A DNA stretch of 6,449 nt from positions 1 to 6,449 of the forward strand of contig JAFGNG010000005.1 of the NCBI GenBank assembly GCA_016927125.1, in the 5' to 3' direction. Under the pieces are notes generated by a model. It had not been told where the DNA came from. It was given only the letters and a program-made list of their open reading frames with translations, and searched no databases. The translations under genes and the position numbers were made by a program. The DNA comes from Planctomycetota bacterium. GTDB taxonomy: Bacteria; Planctomycetota; SZUA-567; JAFGNG01. Position 1 is the first letter of the stretch, and each line of letters starts with the position of its first letter. Positions 1 to 5,115 of the stretch are shown here, piece after piece.

Positions 1-1357
1 GGTGGACCTCGCCCAGCCGTTCCTTTACCAGCAAGGCGCCCCCGCCGAGATCGTAGAGAAGACCTGAAGCAATGGCATCTTTAATCCTTTTTTCAGCAGT
101 CTGCCCGCTGCACTGGGTAAGGTTTAAAGCTTGCGCATTGGAAACAATCGCCTGGGAGCCAGCCAGCAGTTCAGAAGCGAAAAAATCCCCTTCTTTCACT
201 GCAGACGCCGCTTGTTGTAAGCGGTCTAATAAGCCTAATTCCGAACGCCGCAGTCGGTGGGTGCGGGTTGACAGGATCACGCCGCCACCAATAGTATCAA
301 CCGGGGAGAGGGAGCGAATAATATACCTGTCCCCGCTGGCCAGCACGGCCGGTTCCGCGAAGCTTACCTGCGCGTAGCAGGTTTCCCGGTAGCCAAGCTT
401 TTCCTCGCTAAGCAGCTTGAGCGAGGCATTTACCGCGTTGGTGCCGGAGTGGAACTTAACCCTGGTGACGCGTTTAAGAATCTGTTTTTCATGTTCACTG
501 GTAAAGCGGATAATGGCTGAATCCGTCGGCTGATAAATTCCCGGTGCGGCCAAGGTCATGCCGCGGTGGGCATCCTTGACTTCCAGCCCGCGCAGGTTAA
601 TCGCGGCGCAGACCTTGGGCGTGGCAGTGTTTACTCCAAATTTGTAGGATTGGATTGCCCGGACAGGGTGGATACTCCCGCCGGGGAGCAACTGGACCTC
701 ATCACCGACCTGCAACTCCCCGGTAATGGGTATGCCTGCCACAATGGTACCATACCCTTTGACCGAGAAGACCCGCTCCACATACATGCGAAAGGCACGG
801 GGATCGGAGCGCTCCGCAATCCCCTCGACCATCTCCTGCAGGGTTTGGCGGACTTCCTCCAAGCCATCCAAGGTAATGTTGGAGACTGCTACGATTGGAG
901 AATCCACAATTCCAAGGGCTGCCAGGAAAGCCTTCACCTCCTGGCGGACCAAGGCAAGTTTTTCCGGGCTGACCAGATCAATCTTGCTAATGACCGCCAT
1001 TACCCGGGGGGTGGAGAGGGTTTTGGCAATCCTGAGGTGCTCAAGGGTTTGCGGCATAATTCCATCATCGGCCGCGACAATCAACATGAGAATATCCATA
1101 GACGCCGCGCCTGCGACCATATTGCGGATAAAGTCTTCGTGGCCAGGGACATCGATGATTCCCAGCATACGGTTGCCGGGGAGGCGCAGGGGGGCAAAGC
1201 CGAGATCAATGGTTAAACCACGGAGTTTCGCCTCGGGATGGCGATCCATCTCGCAGCCGGTGAGGAGCTTTACCAGGGCGCTTTTGCCATGATCCACATG
1301 CCCAGCAGTGCCGGCCATGAGCGGGAGCAGTTCTGGAGTTTTTAGCTTTAATGCCAT
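1..1357 (-). CDS. selB: SelB, Sec-specific translation elongation factor (3' part beyond window)
   Basis: GTPase that binds Sec-tRNASec and the mRNA SECIS hairpin and delivers Sec to UGA codons on the ribosome. The frame is open from the ATG at 1357 to base 1, about 452 codons. SelB proteins are usually somewhat over 600 residues, so the C-terminal winged helices that bind SECIS lie mostly outside. Visible motifs: P-loop AGTAGHVDHGKS (residues 15-26), switch I RGLTIDLGFA (46-55), DVPGHEDF (69-76), and SKID (124-127) at the NKxD position, where Ser replaces the usual Asn; E. coli SelB also departs there with TKAD. EF-Tu-like domains 2 and 3 follow, with VERVFSVKGYGTIVAG recognisable. The ATG at 1357 is preferred over the Met at residue 14 because GGGGGAG (1373-1367) sits 9 nt upstream. 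It begins 41 nt after the selA stop, so the two are probably one operon. Family assignment is secure. Confidence 0.96.
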   Translation of the reverse strand, partial: MALKLKTPELLPLMAGTAGHVDHGKSALVKLLTGCEMDRHPEAKLRGLTIDLGFAPLRLPGNRMLGIIDVPGHEDFIRNMVAGAASMDILMLIVAADDGIMPQTLEHLRIAKTLSTPRVMAVISKIDLVSPEKLALVRQEVKAFLAALGIVDSPIVAVSNITLDGLEEVRQTLQEMVEGIAERSDPRAFRMYVERVFSVKGYGTIVAGIPITGELQVGDEVQLLPGGSIHPVRAIQSYKFGVNTATPKVCAAINLRGLEVKDAHRGMTLAAPGIYQPTDSAIIRFTSEHEKQILKRVTRVKFHSGTNAVNASLKLLSEEKLGYRETCYAQVSFAEPAVLASGDRYIIRSLSPVDTIGGGVILSTRTHRLRRSELGLLDRLQQAASAVKEGDFFASELLAGSQAIVSNAQALNLTQCSGQTAEKRIKDAIASGLLYDLGGGALLVKERLGEVH

Positions 1358-1366
1358 ACTTGACAG

Positions 1367-1373
1367 CTCCCCC
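1367..1373 (-). promoter_or_regulatory. Ribosome binding site of selB
   Basis: GGGGGAG on the minus strand, 9 nt before the ATG at 1357. It settles the selB start, since the internal Met at residue 14 has no such site. It lies in the 41-nt gap between selA and selB, which otherwise shows no terminator or promoter. Confidence 0.7.
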
Positions 1374-1398
1374 GGGAACTCCACAGGTTGATTATAGC

Positions 1399-2790
1399 TT
1401 ACCTGCCCAGGACCTCGTGCAAACGGCTTGCCAAGGGGGCAATTTCATCAGGAAAGATAGTCCGTACGTCAAAAAGCAGGGCGGAATCGTTGATCCGGCA
1501 GAACACCGCAGGCACTCCCAGGCGCAATTGCCGGGCGGCTTCTTCCAAGGAAATCTTTTGCGGATGGATCTGAATCGCCTTTGTCGACAATCCTTCATCC
1601 GGACAGGAGCCGCTGCCAATATATGAAATATCATCTTCAATAGAGATGGAGCTGGATTTCATGCCCTTTAACTCTCCCATCAACTGCTGGGCGCGCTCCT
1701 GGAGCGTAGCCATCGGCAAGGAGAGCATCTGGTAAAAGGGGATATGCTCACAGTAGGTATTGTTGAGGAAATGCAGCAGCGTCGTCTCCAGCGCCGCCAG
1801 GGTCAGCTTACAAACCCGGAACATCCTGGCAAAGGGATTCTTCCGGATGCGCTTGATCACCTCCTGCTTGCCGACAATAATCCCACACTGCGGGCCGCAG
1901 ATAAGCTTGTCGCCGCTGAAGCACGCTGCCTCGATGCCGGTCTGGACAGATTCAGCCACCAGTGGTTCATTGGAGACTCCCCAATTGCGGAGAGGCACCA
2001 AGGCGCCGCTGCCAATATCATCAATAACAGGTATACCATGTTTGCGGCCGAGTTCAGCGAGGGCTTTGATGTCAGGGGTGCCGCCAAAGCCGCGAACCCG
2101 GTAATTGGAGGTATGCGCGTGAATGATTGCGCCGGTTTCTTCGCTGATGGCTGCTTCGTAATCCCGAAGATGCGTCCGGTTGCTGCAGCCGACTTCGTGC
2201 AAGATGGCGCTGCTCATCGCCATCACCTCCGGCATCCGGAAGGAACCGCCGATTTCGATTAACTGGCCACGGCTGATAATTACTTCCTTGCCGGCGGCCA
2301 GGGTGTTGAGAAGCAGCATGGTAGCGGCGGCGTTGTTATTAACCACGGTCGCGGCCTCGCAGCCGGTGAGGTGGCGCAGGATTTGCTCAATCTTTTCTTC
2401 CCGCAGTGAACGTGCAGCGGTTTCCAGATCGATCTGCACCGGGGAGTAATGTCCGGCGGAGCTGAGCGCGGTGACGGCTTCCTCACACAAGGGCGCCCGC
2501 CCCAGCCCGGTATGGAGTAGGATGCCGGTGGCGTTAATCGCGCGCCGCCCCTCCAGCGTGGCAAGGCGTTGCAGCTCCGGCCGCAGGAGATCCGCAAAGG
2601 CCCGGATGTTTTCAGGGATAGAAACCTTGCCGGACTTGGCTGCCGCGCGGATGGAGTCAAGCGAAGCCTGTAACTTCAGCTTTACCAGGCCGGTACCAAA
2701 TTCCTGGCATAAAGCCTCGCCCTCAGGTGAAGTCAGGAACGTGGAGACGCTGGGGAGGTTCCGCAGGGAGGAGGATGTGATTTTAGCCAA
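1399..2790 (-). CDS. selA: SelA, L-seryl-tRNA(Sec) selenium transferase
   Basis: PLP enzyme that converts Ser-tRNASec to Sec-tRNASec with selenophosphate, the bacterial one-step route. The protein is 463 residues, the same size as E. coli SelA. The family signature around the PLP lysine is FSGDKLICGPQ at residues 291-301, with Lys295 at the same number as in E. coli. Other conserved blocks are INATGILLHTGLGRAPL (85-101), VNNNAAATML (150-159), the region around HTSNYRVRGF (226-235) and the acidic VIDDIGSG (255-262). Start: TTG at 2790, with AAAGG (2804-2800) 9 nt upstream. An in-frame TAA lies only four codons before it, so no longer form is possible. Stop TAA at 1401-1399. It lies between the tRNASec gene and selB. 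Cysteines are unusually close to the active site (290, 298, 302), where E. coli has non-Cys residues at 298 and 302. Confidence 0.97.
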   Translation of the reverse strand: MAKITSSSLRNLPSVSTFLTSPEGEALCQEFGTGLVKLKLQASLDSIRAAAKSGKVSIPENIRAFADLLRPELQRLATLEGRRAINATGILLHTGLGRAPLCEEAVTALSSAGHYSPVQIDLETAARSLREEKIEQILRHLTGCEAATVVNNNAAATMLLLNTLAAGKEVIISRGQLIEIGGSFRMPEVMAMSSAILHEVGCSNRTHLRDYEAAISEETGAIIHAHTSNYRVRGFGGTPDIKALAELGRKHGIPVIDDIGSGALVPLRNWGVSNEPLVAESVQTGIEAACFSGDKLICGPQCGIIVGKQEVIKRIRKNPFARMFRVCKLTLAALETTLLHFLNNTYCEHIPFYQMLSLPMATLQERAQQLMGELKGMKSSSISIEDDISYIGSGSCPDEGLSTKAIQIHPQKISLEEAARQLRLGVPAVFCRINDSALLFDVRTIFPDEIAPLASRLHEVLGR

Positions 2791-2799
2791 AATTGATAA

Positions 2800-2804
2800 C
2801 CTTT
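2800..2804 (-). promoter_or_regulatory. Ribosome binding site of selA
   Basis: AAAGG on the minus strand, 9 nt before the TTG codon at 2790. This supports the rare TTG start, the only initiation codon available between the preceding in-frame TAA and the conserved protein. Confidence 0.6.
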
Positions 2805-2841
2805 ATCTAATTACTCGTTCGTACATAGGTAGTCATGCACA

Positions 2842-2847
2842 ATTATA
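2842..2847 (-). promoter_or_regulatory. Possible -10 element upstream of selA
   Basis: A perfect TATAAT on the minus strand, about 50 nt before the selA start. No good -35 hexamer is seen 16-18 nt further upstream, where the GC-rich palindrome lies, and there is no extended -10 TG. A selA-selB promoter separate from the selD-tRNA transcript is possible but unproven. Confidence 0.3.
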
Positions 2848-2857
2848 GGAGCAATTC

Positions 2858-2877
2858 GGGCACAGCACGCTGTGCCC
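2858..2877. repeat. GC-rich palindrome, possible REP/MITE-like unit
   Basis: Perfect inverted repeat GGGCACAG - CACG - CTGTGCCC (8-bp arms, plus one inner C-G pair), followed on the plus strand by CTACAGAG. It lies between the tRNASec 3' end and selA. No T-run follows on the minus strand, so it is not a standard intrinsic terminator. It could be a dispersed palindromic repeat, an RNA-processing hairpin downstream of the tRNA, or an attenuator. One copy in the window cannot decide. Confidence 0.5.
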
Positions 2878-2903
2878 CTACAGAGCCTGTGTCACACTGA
2901 AAA

Positions 2904-2997
2904 TGGCGGAGGCGCATGGGAATCGAACCCACCTGGGACCTTGCGGCCCCCCAACGGTTTTGAAGACCGCGCACAGCACCAGCCACGACCCGCCTCC
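2904..2997 (-). tRNA. selC: tRNA-Sec (anticodon UCA)
   Basis: A 94-nt gene with encoded CCA, typical of bacterial tRNASec. Parts in order: acceptor GGAGGCGG (2997-2990), GT, a 6-bp D stem CGTGGC/GCTGTG with only a 4-nt loop TGGT, anticodon stem GCGGT/ACCGT around loop CTTCAAA (anticodon TCA at 2963-2961), a long variable arm GGGGCC-GCAA-GGTCCC with a GNRA-type tetraloop, T arm GTGGG-TTCGATT-CCCAT, acceptor 3' strand GCGCCTCC, discriminator G, CCA. The long D stem, short D loop and long variable arm distinguish it from tRNASer and from suppressor tRNAs. Oddities: the eighth acceptor pair would be G-G, and three of six D-stem pairs are G-U wobbles. It starts 24 nt after the small membrane-protein gene with no evident promoter of its own, so it may be processed from a selD transcript. 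Confidence 0.95.
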
Positions 2998-3021
2998 ATT
3001 TATTTCTGCTTTTCCGGCAAC

Positions 3022-3324
3022 TTAAAATCTAATAAAAAAAATAAACAAAATGTAAATCAACAACGGAACGCTGCCAAGCATAATAGCCAAGATGGAATAT
3101 AATTTTCTTTCACCTTTTATAATTCCCATTATCCCAAGTAAAATTGATGCCGGGATTGTCAAAAGCGATGGACTTAGGAGTCCAAGCATAACTTCCTCCG
3201 GTACGCCATAACCGGGCTTAATAATTGCATATATAGCTATTAAAAAAAAATAAACTCCCCACGTATACAACGAAAGAAAAAAGCCCAGCTTACCAAAGGC
3301 GGCTGATTTCTTAGATTCATTCAT
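3022..3324 (-). CDS. Small three-helix membrane protein, unknown function
   Basis: 100 residues. Three hydrophobic segments at roughly 11-35, 46-68 and 75-98 predict an integral membrane protein, with a short Lys-containing N-terminus and a basic loop around KGERK (70-74). It has no cysteine and no motif I recognise. Start ATG at 3324, with AAGG (3337-3334) 9 nt upstream; stop TAA at 3024-3022. It begins 20 nt after the selD stop and ends 24 nt before tRNASec, so it should be co-transcribed with selD. Its DNA is visibly more AT-rich than selD or selA, with several A-runs, which suggests a different origin or relaxed codon choice. A link to selenium, such as transport, is only guessed from position; it could be an unrelated insertion. 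It is real by start site, spacing and helix pattern, but its function is unknown. Confidence 0.7.
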   Translation of the reverse strand: MNESKKSAAFGKLGFFLSLYTWGVYFFLIAIYAIIKPGYGVPEEVMLGLLSPSLLTIPASILLGIMGIIKGERKLYSILAIMLGSVPLLIYILFIFFIRF

Positions 3325-3344
3325 TAATATAAGCCTTAATGCAA

Positions 3345-4985
3345 CTATCGCCTTAAGTCATTATAAAACATATTGACCGGGGCGCCGCCGAAGGAGATGC
3401 CCAAGGCAATAGCTTCACTGATTTCCTCTTCCGTTACGCCTGCCTGCCGGGCTGCCTCAGTACTCAATTTAACACACGGGCCGCACTTTGCCAATACCGA
3501 TAAGGCCAGGGAGATGATTTTTTTCTCCTTTGCTCCCAGGGCGCCGGGCGCATTCACCGCGGCCATATAACTTTTAAAGGCAGCATTCGCATTGTCATTT
3601 ACCGGTGGGAAAAACCTTCCGCCAGAAGAATGTCCCTGCGGTTGCGCGGTTGATGGGACGCTGGGCGCAGGGGCAGCATCACCATCAGCGCAGCAGCAAG
3701 CAAGGTCAGGCGCTTCGGAAGCTGCAAGCGCTGGTGAGGGAGATGCTTTTAGCACTAGTTCCTGCGAAGGCCAAGCTTCCGCCTGGGAAGTAAGCACAGT
3801 AATCAGCCCTTGCTGATGCTTGCCGGTCACCTTACCGATGATGGCAGCTTGGGAGACCCCTGCCTGCCGGAGCTTTTTAACATACTTTTCAGCCTGTTTT
3901 GCCGGGAGGAAGACCAAGAGGCCGCCGGAGGTTTCAGGCGAGAAGAGGACTGCCCGTTGCGCGGAGGTAATCTTGCTAAGATCAAGCAGCTCTGTCGGCA
4001 CAGCCTCGCGGTTGCGCTCCACCGCCCCGGGGAGGACATCCTGTTGCGCCAGGGGTTTGACCTCGGGGAAGATGGGCAGACTGTCGAAATCGATCTCAAC
4101 TTCCACGCCGCTATGCCGGACAATTTCACACATATGCCCGAGCAAGCCAAAGCCGGTTACATCAGTAGCGGCATGGGCGCCGAATTCCTGCATGGCCTCC
4201 GCCGCGGGCTTGTTGAGGGTAGCCATGGAGTTGGCAATAGTATCGGCTGCTTCCTCGGAGGCCCGGCCGATCTGCGCGGCAAAAGCGACAATCCCCGCGC
4301 CCAAGGGCTTAGTCAGCACGATCGCGTCTCCGGCAATCGCCCCGGTATTTGTGATAAATTGTCCTTGGGGAGCGGAGCCGACCACCGCGAAGCCACACTT
4401 CACTTCCTCGTCATTGATGCTATGCCCGCCGATTACGCTGATCCCGGCTTCCTGCATCTTGTCAATGCCGCCGCGCAGGATCTCGCGCATGATTTCCGGG
4501 GCGAGGGAGTGGATAGGAAAGCCAATAATGGAGAGGGCAACCTGGGGGGTTCCGCCCATGGCGTAGATATCGCTGACCGAGTTGGCCGCCGCAATCTGGC
4601 CGAAGGTATAGGGGTCATTGACCGAGGGGGCGAAGACATCCACGGTGAGGATAGTAGCTTGCTCCTCGGAAAGCATAATTACTCCGGCATCATCCCCGGC
4701 ACTGCGGCCTACCATGATCCGGTCGTCACTGATGTCCGGCAGGCCCTGCAAGATTTCGAGGAGATCTTTCTTGCCGATCTTCGAGGCGCAACCGGCACTG
4801 CGAACATGTTCAGTCAGCCTGACTGGTCCCGTAGTGCTGGGGAGGCGTTCCCCGGCGCACTCACAGACATTCCGATCCTTGAAGAGAGGGCAGGGGCAGG
4901 GCTTCTGGGGATCACAGACGCAGTGGCCCAGCGCGATGGAGCGGCCCATGATCCGTTTGCGTTTTTCAATCTGTTCCGGAGTCAT
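3345..4985 (-). CDS. selD: SelD selenophosphate synthase with CxC-rich N-terminus and AhpD-like C-terminal domain
   Basis: Makes selenophosphate from selenide and ATP, the Se donor for SelA. 546 residues; E. coli SelD has 347. Residues 1-50: three CxC pairs (C22/24, C30/32, C41/43); CPC-x8-CEC matches the spacing of the ferredoxin-thioredoxin reductase catalytic chain. About 54-405: SelD core with RSAGCASKI (62-70), so the catalytic Cys (Cys66) and Lys69 are kept while the second Cys of E. coli GCGCK is Ser; AGDDAGV (96-102), SDIYAMGG (138-145), GGHSI (186-190) and TDVTGFGLLGH (274-284) follow. About 407-462: Pro/Ala/Ser linker with CCC at 430-432. About 463-546: AhpD/carboxymuconolactone-decarboxylase-like helices with KCGPCVKLS, giving the CxxC pair C501/C504, and Ser508 where AhpD has His. 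ATG at 4985 is preferred; TTG at 4991 is possible, with only a weak AAAG upstream. No in-frame UGA. Confidence 0.93.
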   Translation of the reverse strand: MTPEQIEKRKRIMGRSIALGHCVCDPQKPCPCPLFKDRNVCECAGERLPSTTGPVRLTEHVRSAGCASKIGKKDLLEILQGLPDISDDRIMVGRSAGDDAGVIMLSEEQATILTVDVFAPSVNDPYTFGQIAAANSVSDIYAMGGTPQVALSIIGFPIHSLAPEIMREILRGGIDKMQEAGISVIGGHSINDEEVKCGFAVVGSAPQGQFITNTGAIAGDAIVLTKPLGAGIVAFAAQIGRASEEAADTIANSMATLNKPAAEAMQEFGAHAATDVTGFGLLGHMCEIVRHSGVEVEIDFDSLPIFPEVKPLAQQDVLPGAVERNREAVPTELLDLSKITSAQRAVLFSPETSGGLLVFLPAKQAEKYVKKLRQAGVSQAAIIGKVTGKHQQGLITVLTSQAEAWPSQELVLKASPSPALAASEAPDLACCCADGDAAPAPSVPSTAQPQGHSSGGRFFPPVNDNANAAFKSYMAAVNAPGALGAKEKKIISLALSVLAKCGPCVKLSTEAARQAGVTEEEISEAIALGISFGGAPVNMFYNDLRR

Positions 4986-5034
4986 CAGCAAATCACTTTC
5001 TTAATAAACACCTTTGAAAAATCTCAGATGAGAA

Positions 5035-5040
5035 TTTATA
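5035..5040 (-). promoter_or_regulatory. Possible -10 element for selD
   Basis: TATAAA on the minus strand, about 50 nt upstream of the selD ATG and just after the preceding terminator, where a promoter is expected. The only upstream match is the T-rich terminator tail (TTTTTT) at about the -35 distance, so the assignment is weak. The rest of 4986-5055 shows no other signal. Confidence 0.3.
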
Positions 5041-5055
5041 TCCCGATTACATAAC

Positions 5056-5086
5056 AAAAAAAGAGGCTATCACGGATAGCCTCTTT
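5056..5086 (-). terminator. Rho-independent terminator of the selenoprotein gene
   Basis: Perfect 11-bp stem AAAGAGGCTAT / ATAGCCTCTTT around loop CCGTG, running into a 7-nt T-run (5062-5056) on the minus strand. It begins 29 nt after the UAA at 5118-5116. That placement supports UAA, rather than the UGA 144 nt earlier, as the true end of the gene. It separates this gene from selD. Confidence 0.92.
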
Positions 5087-5115
5087 GAAAGTCTTGTCAT
5101 ACTTGAGAAATCAGG

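Noticed and set aside
566..1262. Plus-strand open frames opposite selB.
   Set aside because: They mirror the SelB GTPase codons; the minus-strand frame carries all the conserved motifs.
1744..2262. Plus-strand open frame opposite selA.
   Set aside because: Antisense shadow of SelA, which is full length with its PLP lysine motif.
2858..2877. Palindrome as an intrinsic terminator for the tRNASec transcript.
   Set aside because: No T-run follows on the minus strand; listed as a repeat instead.
4782..4790. Possible Sec at the SelD catalytic position.
   Set aside because: The codon is TGC (Cys66). SelD is itself a selenoprotein in some organisms, but not here.
4988..5013. Short leader peptide starting GTG upstream of selD, ending in TGA overlapping the selD ATG.
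   Set aside because: Only eight codons, and the AAAGG abuts the GTG with no proper spacing.
3810..5054. Long plus-strand open frame (414 codons) opposite selD.
   Set aside because: It is an antisense shadow of a clearly conserved selD frame; no Shine-Dalgarno support, and the translation shows no family pattern.
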